From Ignavibacteriota bacterium (GTDB taxonomy: Bacteria; Bacteroidota; Ignavibacteria; UBA10030): a stretch of 57,372 nt of DNA. Numbering within the stretch: position 1 is the first letter of the stretch; every line of letters begins with the position of its first letter. The position numbers and the translations under genes were made by a program. The stretch spans positions 1 to 57,372 of the forward strand of contig PLMK01000072.1 in the NCBI GenBank assembly GCA_003142475.1. The letters run 5' to 3'. Under the pieces are notes generated by a model. The model did not search any database. It saw only the letters and a program-made list of their open reading frames with translations, and was not told the origin of the DNA. Of this stretch, positions 10,117-19,408 are shown one piece after another.

Positions 10117-11142
10117 ATGGGACTCTTTTCAATGTTTTCTGCCGACCTTGCCATCGATCTTGGCACAGCAAATACTGTTATCTGGATGAAGGGCAAAGGC
10201 ATCATCCTTAACGAACCCTCCATTGTCGCATTCGATCGGAACACGAAGCGCATCATCGCCATTGGCAATGAAGCACGTGCGATGCTCGGCCGCACACATA
10301 AAGATATTCGCACCATTCGTCCGATGAAGGACGGCGTGATCGCAGATTTTGAAATCGCTGAAGGTATGCTACGCGAATTTATAAAAAAAATCAGTGCTGG
10401 CTGGGTACCAAGCAGACGCATTATTGTATCGGTACCATCCGGAATTACGGAGGTGGAAAAACGCGCTGTGCGTGATTCTGCCGAACACGCCGGTGCGAAA
10501 GAAGTTCACCTGCTTGCCGAACCAATGGCAGCGGCAATCGGTATCGGACTCGATGTTGATGCACCGGTCGGAAATATGGTTGTCGATATCGGCGGCGGCA
10601 CTACAGAAATCGCCGTCATTGCATTGTCTGGTATCGTGAACGAAGAGTCGCGGCGGGTGGCGGGTGACGAGATGAACAATGCCATCATTCAATTCTTCAA
10701 ACGCAATCACAATATTCTTATTGGTGAACGGACAGCGGAAGCTATCAAGTGTGAGGTAGGTTCTGCTATGCCATTGAAAGAAGAAATTACGATTCAAGTA
10801 AAAGGGCGTGACCTTGTGAACGGTGTACCGAAAACAACGGAAGTCAGTTCTGTGGAAATTCGCGAAGCGTTAAACGAACCGATTGCTCAAATTGTCGAAG
10901 GCGTTAAGGTCACATTAGAACGAACTCCACCAGAACTTTCAGCCGATATTCTTGACCGCGGCATCATGCTTACCGGCGGCGGTGCATTGTTGAAAGGTCT
11001 CGACGAACGGCTACGTCTTGAGACAAATCTTCCTGTTCACGTTGCTGAGGAACCATTACTTGCTGTTGTGCGCGGCACGGGTAAAGTTATGGAAAACATG
11101 GACAAATATTCCAAGGTATTGTTGAAGGGAAAGAGATACTGA
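10117..11142 (+). CDS. mreB: Rod shape-determining protein MreB (bacterial actin)
   Basis: 341 residues, normal length. The actin-fold ATPase motifs are present: phosphate 1 IDLGTANTVIW, phosphate 2 VVDIGGGTTEIAVI and the adenosine motif LTGGGALLKGLD. It also has the MreB-specific segment LLAEPMAAAIG. MreB filaments lie under the cytoplasmic membrane and position the elongasome for lateral cell-wall synthesis, so the organism is probably rod-shaped. mreC follows 44 bp downstream. It lies 48 bp after purH on the same strand. Confidence 0.96.
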   Translation: MGLFSMFSADLAIDLGTANTVIWMKGKGIILNEPSIVAFDRNTKRIIAIGNEARAMLGRTHKDIRTIRPMKDGVIADFEIAEGMLREFIKKISAGWVPSRRIIVSVPSGITEVEKRAVRDSAEHAGAKEVHLLAEPMAAAIGIGLDVDAPVGNMVVDIGGGTTEIAVIALSGIVNEESRRVAGDEMNNAIIQFFKRNHNILIGERTAEAIKCEVGSAMPLKEEITIQVKGRDLVNGVPKTTEVSSVEIREALNEPIAQIVEGVKVTLERTPPELSADILDRGIMLTGGGALLKGLDERLRLETNLPVHVAEEPLLAVVRGTGKVMENMDKYSKVLLKGKRY

Positions 11143-11154
11143 TAATTTCATTTC

Positions 11155-11182
11155 GCAATTGGCAATCCGAAATCCGCAATTA
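11155..11182. repeat. Four degenerate 7-bp tandem units between mreB and mreC
   Basis: Consecutive heptamers GCAATTG, GCAATCC, GAAATCC and GCAATTA lie directly before the mreC start. A similar heptamer run (CAATCGA-type) lies at the start of the polymerase gene near 40562. They look like one family of short intergenic iterated sequences. The mreC ribosome-binding region would have to lie within or just after them. Confidence 0.5.
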
Positions 11183-11186
11183 AAAG

Positions 11187-12026
11187 ATGTTTCAACGACT
11201 ATACGATATTCTATTCGAATTCCGAGAATATGCAATCTTATCTGTCTTAATTATTGCTTCCTTTGTCCTGATGGCAATGAATGACAATCCACAGATCAAA
11301 CAGATCAGAGCTATTTCGACAGTAATTTTTGGCGGAGTGCAGGAACAACTTAGTTTTATTCCTACGTATTTTGGGCTAAAAGCAGAGAACGAACTTCTTC
11401 ATCATATCAACATTGAACTTGCCGACGAAGCACAACGGCTCCGTGAAGCAAAACTTGAGAACCTCCGTCTGCGGCAATTACTTGGATTAAAAAGTCAACT
11501 GCCATACAAGTTGATTGCAGCTCGTGTTGTCAACAAGAACCTTGCACTCTTGCGTAACACGATTACAATCAATGTCGGCTCAAGTGACAGCGTACAGCAA
11601 TATATGCCAGTGGTAAGTGACGGCGGATTGATCGGCATCGTCACAACCGTGACCAAGCATTATTCAATCGTCAATATTCTTTTAAATACAGAATTTCGGG
11701 TAAGCGGCAAAGTGCAGCGCAGCCGTATAGACGGAATTGTCGTGTGGGATGGAAAAACACTCAGTCTCAATAATGTTCCAAAAATGCGCGACGTTAGCAT
11801 GGGTGATGTTGTTACAACATCTGAATACAGCAATACTTTTCCACCAGATATTCGTATTGGTCTGGTCAGCGATGTGCACGAACAACCAGGTTCGCTTTTT
11901 AAATCCATCACAATTGAGCCCGGTACGGACTTTGTGAAATTAGAAACAGTGTTTGTGATGGCTTATGCCCAAGATAAAGAACGGGTCGAACTCGAACAGC
12001 GGACCGGTCTGCGAATCGGAAAGTAA
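11187..12026 (+). CDS. mreC: Rod shape-determining protein MreC
   Basis: 279 residues. One transmembrane helix near residues 13-32 (YAILSVLIIASFVLMAM) is followed by a coiled-coil segment (~65-95, rich in E/L/R) and the two-lobed periplasmic beta domain with VSDGGLIGIV and a NTEFRVSGKV-like region. MreC links MreB to the periplasmic penicillin-binding proteins of the elongasome. mreD, mrdA (PBP2) and mrdB (RodA), often next in line, are not here; a glycosyltransferase follows. Confidence 0.93.
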   Translation: MFQRLYDILFEFREYAILSVLIIASFVLMAMNDNPQIKQIRAISTVIFGGVQEQLSFIPTYFGLKAENELLHHINIELADEAQRLREAKLENLRLRQLLGLKSQLPYKLIAARVVNKNLALLRNTITINVGSSDSVQQYMPVVSDGGLIGIVTTVTKHYSIVNILLNTEFRVSGKVQRSRIDGIVVWDGKTLSLNNVPKMRDVSMGDVVTTSEYSNTFPPDIRIGLVSDVHEQPGSLFKSITIEPGTDFVKLETVFVMAYAQDKERVELEQRTGLRIGK

Positions 12027-12127
12027 TTCTCCTCTGTCAACCTTGTTTTTTCTCTACCTTGCATATTGCTCGTTTTTCCGTTACTTTAATTCCGAAAATT
12101 AAAAAACGAACACCAGCGAACTTACCG

Positions 12128-13099
12128 ATGGCAAAGTTAAAAACAAAGAAATCTGGCGCAGCCAATATTCCGCATGTTTCTATCGTTGTTCCTCTTCTTA
12201 ATGAAGATGAATCTCTGGGCGAATTATTCAAGCTCATTAACGAGACAATGCAACGGATTAAGATGTCCTATGAAGTGATTTTTGTGGATGATGGTAGTAC
12301 CGACAGATCGTTTGAAGTTTTGACTGCAATGCATACTGAATATCCTGACATTATTAAAGTGGTTCGTTTCCGGCGAAATTTTGGAAAGTCTGCGGCACTT
12401 TCAGCCGGCTTCAAGGAAGCACAAGGTGAATACATCATAACAATGGATGCAGACCTGCAGGACGACCCAAATGAAATTCCGTCGCTTATTGAAACACTCG
12501 GAGATTCCTACGATTTAGTATCGGGATGGAAAAAGAAAAGACGGGATTCTGTTATCTTCACACTACCATCACGCATTGCCAATAATATTACAAGCAAACT
12601 AACAGGACTGCACATTCATGATTTGAATTGTGGACTAAAAGTGTATCGTAAAATAGTCGCTAAGGAATTAAAACTTTACGGCGACCTGTACCGCTATATT
12701 CCAATTTTAGCACATCAAGCAGGATTTCGCGTCGGAGAAAAAATCGTTCAGCATCATTCACGAAAATACGGCCATTCTAAATATACAGTCGGAAAATTTT
12801 ATCGCGGCTTTCTTGATTTACTAACGATTCTCTTCACAGCAAAATACATCCGCCGCCCTCTGCATCTCTTTGGCGTTTGGGGAATTGTTTCATTTGTAAT
12901 CGGTGCCGTAATTGATGGATACCTCTCACTTGAATGGTTCTTGGGTTTAACATCCATCAGCAATCGTCCACTCTTCCTTGTCGGATTTCTCTTTATTATC
13001 ATCGGCGTCCAATTCATTTCTCTCGGTTTATTAGGTGAGATGATTTCGCGACACGAACGTAATGAAGAGACGTACTCCATCCGCGAAAGTTTGAAGTAA
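12128..13099 (+). CDS. GT2 family polyprenyl-phosphate glycosyltransferase (DPM1/GtrB/ArnC-like)
   Basis: About 323 residues. The GT-A domain has IVVPLLNEDESL, VDDGSTDRS and the metal-binding MDADLQDDP. Two predicted transmembrane helices at the C-terminus (LFGVWGIVSFVIGAVI and LFLVGFLFIIIGVQFISLG) match enzymes that load a sugar onto undecaprenyl phosphate for use outside the membrane. A GT-C-like enzyme 3 kb downstream could consume such a donor. I chose the ATG at 12128 because the upstream extension from a TTG at 12059 is basic and unconserved in character. Confidence 0.85.
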   Translation: MAKLKTKKSGAANIPHVSIVVPLLNEDESLGELFKLINETMQRIKMSYEVIFVDDGSTDRSFEVLTAMHTEYPDIIKVVRFRRNFGKSAALSAGFKEAQGEYIITMDADLQDDPNEIPSLIETLGDSYDLVSGWKKKRRDSVIFTLPSRIANNITSKLTGLHIHDLNCGLKVYRKIVAKELKLYGDLYRYIPILAHQAGFRVGEKIVQHHSRKYGHSKYTVGKFYRGFLDLLTILFTAKYIRRPLHLFGVWGIVSFVIGAVIDGYLSLEWFLGLTSISNRPLFLVGFLFIIIGVQFISLGLLGEMISRHERNEETYSIRESLK

Positions 13100-13179
13100 G
13101 ATTCCGTGCCAGATCAATCTTCTTTCATTAGCTTTTGTACTCTATGTTTTAACTGGTTCATTCCAATCTGGATGGTGGA

Positions 13180-13917
13180 ATGATGAACATTGAACAGCAT
13201 CAGATTGAAATTCTGCGGAATAAACACGCTTGGGAATCAAAGCGCCTGTTACGTACCATATACGAATCATTTTACAATCAAATTGCGGCGCTCATTGATC
13301 CAGTGTTAAAGGGAAAAATTGTCGAGCTTGGTTCAGGAGTCGGGAACTTGAAATCTGCTATTCCTCATGCAATTTGCACAGATCTTTTTCCAAACCCATG
13401 GCTTGACACTGTATGCAGTGCTTACGCGATGCCGTTCGAGGACGGTTCAGTTTCGCATCTTGTGCTCTTTGATGTATTCCATCACCTTGAACGGCCGAAT
13501 GCTTTTTTTAAAGAAGCTTTGCGTGTATTGACCAACAACGGACGTGTCATTATCTTTGAACCATACATGAGCATTTCATCTATAGCAGTCTATGGACTTC
13601 TGCACCATGAGCCAGTGGCGTGGAATGTGCCAATTAATCATTCGGACGACTCACCGTCAGAAGTTCATTATTACGCTGCACAGGGAAATGCAACGCGCCT
13701 TTTCTTCCGACTCGAAACTGAAAAATGGCTGAAAGGCTGGAAAGTATTTCATAAGCAACCAGTTGTTAGTTTTAGTTATTTGCTATCAGGTGGGTACAGC
13801 AAACCGGCAATATATCCTGAACAGGTACTGCCTCTTATGCAAAAGATCGATACAATGCTTTCACACTTGCCATCATTGTTTGCTGCACGTTGTTTAGTGG
13901 GATTGACTCCAGAATGA
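13180..13917 (+). CDS. Class I SAM-dependent methyltransferase
   Basis: 245 residues. The SAM-binding motif I is KIVELGSGVGNL, the acidic motif II is about 20 residues on (CTDLFPNPW), and post-motif LFDVFHHLERP precedes VLTNNGRVIIFEPY. This is the general layout of methyltransferase family 11/25 proteins found in surface glycan loci. The substrate is unknown. Its stop overlaps the ATG of the next gene (ATGA), so the two are probably translationally coupled. Confidence 0.8.
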   Translation: MMNIEQHQIEILRNKHAWESKRLLRTIYESFYNQIAALIDPVLKGKIVELGSGVGNLKSAIPHAICTDLFPNPWLDTVCSAYAMPFEDGSVSHLVLFDVFHHLERPNAFFKEALRVLTNNGRVIIFEPYMSISSIAVYGLLHHEPVAWNVPINHSDDSPSEVHYYAAQGNATRLFFRLETEKWLKGWKVFHKQPVVSFSYLLSGGYSKPAIYPEQVLPLMQKIDTMLSHLPSLFAARCLVGLTPE

Positions 13918-15341
13918 AACAAAACACGGATACATTGGTTCGACTTACAAATTACTTCGATTCAATTGCTGAACGATGGGATCGTTGGCAGGAACACAAT
14001 CGTTACTATCACAAAAACGTAAAACACCTGCTCCAATTTCTTATTCCACAGCATACATCTGTGCTTGAACTTGGTTGTGCTACCGGCGACCTGCTTAATG
14101 CTGTACAACCATCAATCGGTGTTGGTGTGGATATTAGTTCTAAAATGGTACACATTGCTCAGAAAAAATATCCGCACTATACATTTCATAACATGAACGC
14201 GGAACAATTGTCGCTTGAGCAAAAGTTTGATTATGTGGTAATGTCGGACCTTGTTGGGCATTTGCATGACATTCAACAAGCGCTGGAAAAATCGTACGTT
14301 GTGATGACACAGCGTTCGCGTCTTATTATCACCTATTACAATTTTATATGGGAACCTATCCTGCTTCTGTCGGAAAAACTTCGACTGAAAACTCCACAGC
14401 CGCATCAAAACTGGGTCAATACACATGATTTGCATAATTTGCTCGACCTGGCAAATTTTGAAATCATCCGAAGTGGATATCGTCTTTTGCTTCCCAAGAA
14501 CATTCCAATTATCTCTTGGCTCTTCAACAAATATCTTTCACAGCTTCCTTTACTGCGAAAATTCTGCGTTGTCCGCTTCATCGTAGCAAGACCGCGTGTC
14601 CAAGTAGCACATCCTGAACGTTTTTCTGTCTCTATTATAATCCCTGCACGTAACGAACGCGGCAATATTGAAACAGCAGTGCAGCGCATTCCAAAGATGG
14701 GAAACAAAACAGAAATTATTTTTGTTGAAGGCGGCTCAAATGACGGAACACTTGATGAGATTAAACGCGTTGTAAAAACTTATAAGAAAAAACGCGCTAT
14801 GAGCTTCTGTGTCCAAAGCGGAACTGGCAAAGCGAATGCCGTACGTGAAGGTTTCGCACGTGCTCACGGCGATATTCTAATGATATTAGATGCTGACCTG
14901 ACAGTTGCGCCAGAAGATCTGCCAAAATTTTATAACGCACTTGCTGAAAACCATGGAGAATTTGTGAACGGTAGTCGGCTTGTCTATCCAATGGAAAAAC
15001 AGGCAATGCGTTTTTTGAACCTGCTCGGAAATAAATTCTTTAGTATGATGTTCACATACTTGCTCGATCAAAAGTTTAAAGACACACTCTGCGGAACAAA
15101 AGTGCTCTTCAAATCGGATTATGAAAAACTTGTGGCAAATCGTTCATACTTCGGCGAATTTGATCCGTTTGGCGATTTTGATCTTATCTTCGGCGCAGCA
15201 AAACAGAATTTGAAAATTGTCGAAATGCCCATCTGTTACGCGGAGCGTACATACGGCGAGACAAACATTCAACGCTGGCGGCACGGATTACTACTATTAA
15301 AGATGGTAGGAGTTGCCGCGCATCGGCTGAAATTTGTATAA
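13914..15341 (+). CDS. Fusion protein: SAM methyltransferase + GT2 glycosyltransferase
   Basis: 475 residues with two domains. Residues ~1-215 are a class I methyltransferase (SVLELGCATGDLL, VGVDISSKM, FDYVVMSDLVGHL). Residues ~230-475 are a GT-A glycosyltransferase (VSIIIPARNERGNIE, IIFVEGGSNDGT, MILDADLTVAPEDL). The GT part resembles dolichyl-phosphate-mannose-type enzymes but lacks the C-terminal membrane helices. The ATG at 13914 overlaps the stop of the preceding methyltransferase. The natural fusion suggests that methylation and sugar transfer act on the same lipid-linked or nucleotide-linked glycan. Confidence 0.85.
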   Translation: MKQNTDTLVRLTNYFDSIAERWDRWQEHNRYYHKNVKHLLQFLIPQHTSVLELGCATGDLLNAVQPSIGVGVDISSKMVHIAQKKYPHYTFHNMNAEQLSLEQKFDYVVMSDLVGHLHDIQQALEKSYVVMTQRSRLIITYYNFIWEPILLLSEKLRLKTPQPHQNWVNTHDLHNLLDLANFEIIRSGYRLLLPKNIPIISWLFNKYLSQLPLLRKFCVVRFIVARPRVQVAHPERFSVSIIIPARNERGNIETAVQRIPKMGNKTEIIFVEGGSNDGTLDEIKRVVKTYKKKRAMSFCVQSGTGKANAVREGFARAHGDILMILDADLTVAPEDLPKFYNALAENHGEFVNGSRLVYPMEKQAMRFLNLLGNKFFSMMFTYLLDQKFKDTLCGTKVLFKSDYEKLVANRSYFGEFDPFGDFDLIFGAAKQNLKIVEMPICYAERTYGETNIQRWRHGLLLLKMVGVAAHRLKFV

Positions 15342-15355
15342 GGTAAATATCACTC

Positions 15356-17059
15356 ATGGCTAAATCTTACAAATCAAAAAACATTTTAGAGAAAAATCAA
15401 ACAAGGCATACGACGTACGATCGATTGAATCGTTGGTTTGAAAAAAATAACTATCGATGGCTCCTAGGAGTGCTAGCCATTGCATTGATCGCCAGCATTT
15501 TTTCATTCGATATAAAACCAAGTGTCGATGGTGATGATACATCGTACGTTCTCTCAGCAATGAGGATTGTTCATTCCGGGCAACTGCCAATTGGATTCCG
15601 AACACCAGGGTACCCAATCGTCCTATCATTGTTTATCTGGATGTTCGGTATAAACCTTATAATGCTAAAAGCTACCTCGCTCTTTTTTTTTCTCGGAACA
15701 ATTATTTCGTTATTCTTCGTTTTCCGAAACCGGCTTCAACCGATAGTGCTCTCTTCTCTCCTGCTGCTGGTTGCACTCAATCCGTTGATGTTGAAATATT
15801 CACATCAAACATTCAGCGAGACTCTCTTCACACTTATACTCATTTGGACAATTCATTTTATATTGCAAGCGAACGAGAAAGACTCAACGAAATCTACACT
15901 CATTGCGGCAACATTAACAATGGCATCTTTTTATGTTCGTATTGCAGGTGTAACAATTGCGGGCGTTGCCGTTCTTTTCTTTATTTATCAGAAACATTGG
16001 AAACAACTCATTATATATGTGATTATATGTGCTGCACTCTACAGTCCGATGAAAATATATGAATGGACATCGGGCTCTGCTGCATTCGGACAGGCATCCA
16101 TTCTCATGTTGAAAAATCCTTATACCACAACAGAAGGAATGGAAACTGTAAGCGGATTTATTGACCGTTTTGCAAATAATATTTTTAATCACGCCAACTA
16201 TCAGATTCCTACGTCACTCGGATTACCAATGCCTCAAGAATTAGGATTTGCTGATGGACGCTTTATGCCAAATGCATCAGCTCTTCTTGGCATCTTGGTT
16301 TCTCTTGTTCTAGTAATAGGGTGCATCGTGCCAATGATAAGAAAACCAAAATCGATGCTGGCATTTCTCAGTTTTTTCATTGTGATATATATAGCTTTTA
16401 TCTCAGTAGCACTACAAAATATTTTTGCCACACCACGTATGCTTATGCCTATTATCCCTTATCTTATTATTGGAACACTTGAAGGATTTCGCATTCTCGG
16501 CAACCGCTGGGTAAAAGTAACGGATACAGAAACAGTCTCGGCTCGTGCAAAGATACTTGTACTTATTGCAGTCATCGGATTGACATTCGCAAATATTATT
16601 GGAACCAAAGAATCGATTGATGAAAGCTATCCTATCCTCAAAGCTAATCTTGGCGGTAATGAGTTCGCCGGATTTACAGAAGATTGGACAAATTATTTGC
16701 GTGCATGTGTTTGGATCAAATCACAGTTACCGATTCAATCTACCGGAATCATTTGCAGGAAGCCGGAATTGTTTCTGCTCTACGCTGGAAATTACAATGT
16801 CTATGGCGCTTATAAAGTTGATCAAACAAATCCAGATTCGATTATTGCGAAGTGGAAATCGCTCAATATGACACATCTTCTTTACGACAACTTCCAGTGG
16901 ACATCTACCTTACGACGGTACATTCAGCCGGTTGCGGAAAAATATCCACAAATGTTTGAAATGGTACATCAAGAAGGTTCCCAGTATCCAAGCTATGTTT
17001 TCCACCTCAACTACAATGCGACAAATGACACAAGTGAAATGCGCAAGGAATCCCGCTGA
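15356..17059 (+). CDS. GT-C-like multi-spanning membrane glycosyltransferase (ArnT/PMT-like)
   Basis: 567 residues with roughly ten hydrophobic helices. The first periplasmic loop holds an acidic pair (SVDGDDTSYV) followed by FRTPGYPI, the arrangement seen in the GT39/GT83 and DUF2029-like families, which transfer sugars from polyprenyl-phosphate donors outside the membrane. A soluble C-terminal domain follows residue ~440. A matching donor could come from the GtrB-like gene at 12128. The exact acceptor is unknown. It ends by sharing one base with the next start (TGATG). Confidence 0.75.
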   Translation: MAKSYKSKNILEKNQTRHTTYDRLNRWFEKNNYRWLLGVLAIALIASIFSFDIKPSVDGDDTSYVLSAMRIVHSGQLPIGFRTPGYPIVLSLFIWMFGINLIMLKATSLFFFLGTIISLFFVFRNRLQPIVLSSLLLLVALNPLMLKYSHQTFSETLFTLILIWTIHFILQANEKDSTKSTLIAATLTMASFYVRIAGVTIAGVAVLFFIYQKHWKQLIIYVIICAALYSPMKIYEWTSGSAAFGQASILMLKNPYTTTEGMETVSGFIDRFANNIFNHANYQIPTSLGLPMPQELGFADGRFMPNASALLGILVSLVLVIGCIVPMIRKPKSMLAFLSFFIVIYIAFISVALQNIFATPRMLMPIIPYLIIGTLEGFRILGNRWVKVTDTETVSARAKILVLIAVIGLTFANIIGTKESIDESYPILKANLGGNEFAGFTEDWTNYLRACVWIKSQLPIQSTGIICRKPELFLLYAGNYNVYGAYKVDQTNPDSIIAKWKSLNMTHLLYDNFQWTSTLRRYIQPVAEKYPQMFEMVHQEGSQYPSYVFHLNYNATNDTSEMRKESR

Positions 17060-18219
17060 TGAAAATCGTACTCATCGGTCCGGCTTATCCAATCCGAGGC
17101 GGTAATGCGCTCTTTGTTGCACACCTCTATGAATCTTTGTCAGAAACAAACGATGTGCAAGTTATTTCTTATTCCCGTTTATATCCAGGATTTTTGTTTC
17201 CCGGAGTTCGTCAAACAGATGTTAGTGGTGTTGCTATAAAAAAACATCCCGCTACACTTATTATAGACTGCTTAAATCCGTTTACGTGGTGGAAAGCTGC
17301 GCATCTCGCCGCATCGATGAATCCCGACATGCTTGTCTTCACCTGGTGGAATCCTTTCTTCGGTTTCATTGTTAGAACAATCGCGTCAACATTTAAACGA
17401 CGCGCAAAGAAACCCGTGGTTATCGTAGCTGAAAATGTTATCTCGCATGAAGGCAGATGGATCGATGTATTCCTTACAAAAATCGCGTTACAAACAGCCG
17501 ACAGATTTCTCGTTCTATCAAAAGTTGTTGAAGAAGGAATTAAAAAGTTATATCCACAGATTAAAGTTTTTCGTTCTTCGCTCCCGATTTATGATTGTTA
17601 TCAAACATCGGAGCAACTAACGCAACAGCAAGCTCAAAAGCAGCTTGGATTAGAAGGCAAGAATGTGCTTCTGTTCTTCGGCTACATTCGCCAATACAAA
17701 GGATTAATGAATATTATCGAGGCGCTGCCACTGATTCGTAAACAAATAAACAATGCGCATCTTCTGGTAGTCGGCGAATTCTACGATAACCCCCAGCCAT
17801 ATCTCAATGCCATCAAGCGGCTTGATCTCGGCAATGATATCACAATCATCAATGAGTATGTTGCAAATGAAGCAGTGCATCTCTATTTTACAGCGGCAAA
17901 TCTTGCAGTTCTTCCGTATAATGAAGCGACTCAAAGCGGCATTCTCAGTATTGCCTATGGCTTCGCGAAACCTGTCGTAGTAACGGATGTCGGTGGTCTG
18001 GCGGAATTGGTAGATGATGGCAAAACCGGCTTCATCGTGCCCCCGCATGATATTCCAAGACTTGCCGATTCTGTCATTCGCTATTTTAAAGAAAATCGCG
18101 AACAAGATATTTCTCACAATATAGAAGCGAAGCGGCAAGAAAATAGCTTCAACAAAATCCGAATTGTTTTTGAGGAAATAGAATCCGATCTCAAATCTGA
18201 ACGAGACAATACGCACTAA
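17059..18219 (+). CDS. GT4 family glycosyltransferase
   Basis: 386 residues, GT-B fold. The N-terminus has the glycine-rich IGPAYPIRGGNALF loop, and the C-terminal donor-binding domain has LLFFGYIRQYKG and the E-x7-E region in YNEATQSGILSIAYGFAKPVV, followed by VGGLAELV. It probably extends the glycan made by this locus at the cytoplasmic face of the membrane. The start overlaps the preceding stop by one base, so coupling is likely. Confidence 0.85.
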   Translation: MKIVLIGPAYPIRGGNALFVAHLYESLSETNDVQVISYSRLYPGFLFPGVRQTDVSGVAIKKHPATLIIDCLNPFTWWKAAHLAASMNPDMLVFTWWNPFFGFIVRTIASTFKRRAKKPVVIVAENVISHEGRWIDVFLTKIALQTADRFLVLSKVVEEGIKKLYPQIKVFRSSLPIYDCYQTSEQLTQQQAQKQLGLEGKNVLLFFGYIRQYKGLMNIIEALPLIRKQINNAHLLVVGEFYDNPQPYLNAIKRLDLGNDITIINEYVANEAVHLYFTAANLAVLPYNEATQSGILSIAYGFAKPVVVTDVGGLAELVDDGKTGFIVPPHDIPRLADSVIRYFKENREQDISHNIEAKRQENSFNKIRIVFEEIESDLKSERDNTH

Positions 18220-18224
18220 TTTTT

Positions 18225-19343
18225 ATGATTCTTAAGCTCGACTGCAAATATTTCCCCGGCGACCGTCCCTGCTCATTTAATAAGCGCGAAGGTGTGAAGT
18301 GCGATGTTTGTCCTTATTACGAAACTGAACAGACGCACATTCTGATCATCAAATTAGAAGCCGTCGGGGACGTCCTGCGCACGACGTGCATTCTTCATGG
18401 ACTGAAAGAAAAATATCCAAAGAGTGAGATCACTTGGATCACAGGCAAAGCCGCGTTGCCTCTTTTCGAAAACAACAAACTGGTGAACCGCGTTTTCGCT
18501 TATGAGTCAACGGAGACAATTCTGCACGTCATGGTTGAAGAATTTGATGTCGTCATCAATCTTGACTCAGCACCGGATAGCGCAGTGCTGGCAACGACAG
18601 CAAAGGGCAAAGAGAAAATTGGATACGGGCTCGATACGCGAGGGAATGTCTTTCCATACAACATCGAGGCGATCACGTGGTTAGAGATGGGCGCTTTCGA
18701 TGACCTGAAGAAGAAGAATACACGATCATTCCAGGACTTGATGCTCGATATTTGCCGTTTGAAAACAACAAAGAAAGATATCGTCATCGAGTTATCTGAA
18801 GAGGAATTAAAATTTTCGCATTCCTTTGCAAAACGGAGTGCCTTAGATCATCATTCATTGAAGATCGGAATGAACACCGGCGCTAGCGGCAGATGGCAGT
18901 TTAAACAATGGACAATAGAAGGATTCGAGAAACTCATCAAACTGATTCTTGAAAAAACAAATGCAACGATCCTTCTCTACGGCGGTCCATCAGAAAAAGA
19001 ACGTAACGAAAATCTTACCAAACTTCATCCGACGCGAATTGTGAATACGGGCACAGACAATTCGTTGCGGCAGTTTTTTGCACTGGTGACATTGAGCGAC
19101 GTGTTTCTTACCGGTGATACACTTGCGCTCCACGCAGCAACAGCGTTGAAGAAAAAAGTCATAGCGCTCTTCGGTCCAACATCTGCGGCGGAGATTGATT
19201 CTTACAATGGACAGATTGTTAAGGTACAGGCAAATTTAGACTGTCTCGTTTGCTACAAACCGCGCTGTGATTTTAATCCAAATTGCATGAATGCTATTAC
19301 GCCAGAGCAAATATTTTCACTTATCAAGGCTAACTTGCCTTAA
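18225..19343 (+). CDS. GT9 family (heptosyltransferase-like) glycosyltransferase with N-terminal Cys cluster
   Basis: 372 residues. After residue ~40 it follows the ADP-heptose:LPS heptosyltransferase fold: ILIIKLEAVGDVLRTTCIL, a central GMNTGASGRWQFKQW block, and FLTGDTLALHAATALKKKVIALFGPT for donor binding. The first 35 residues carry Cys7, Cys16, Cys25 and Cys28 (spacing C-x8-C-x8-C-x2-C). A second Cys set (CLVCYKPRCDFNPNC) sits near the C-terminus. These suggest a bound metal or disulfides. A role in LPS core or O-glycan assembly is likely; the sugar is unknown. Confidence 0.82.
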   Translation: MILKLDCKYFPGDRPCSFNKREGVKCDVCPYYETEQTHILIIKLEAVGDVLRTTCILHGLKEKYPKSEITWITGKAALPLFENNKLVNRVFAYESTETILHVMVEEFDVVINLDSAPDSAVLATTAKGKEKIGYGLDTRGNVFPYNIEAITWLEMGAFDDLKKKNTRSFQDLMLDICRLKTTKKDIVIELSEEELKFSHSFAKRSALDHHSLKIGMNTGASGRWQFKQWTIEGFEKLIKLILEKTNATILLYGGPSEKERNENLTKLHPTRIVNTGTDNSLRQFFALVTLSDVFLTGDTLALHAATALKKKVIALFGPTSAAEIDSYNGQIVKVQANLDCLVCYKPRCDFNPNCMNAITPEQIFSLIKANLP

Positions 19344-19408
19344 GTATTCAGTTTATATGGCGACGGTTTTTAAAATTTTATGCTTTTTTATTTCTCATTG
19401 ACAACTAA

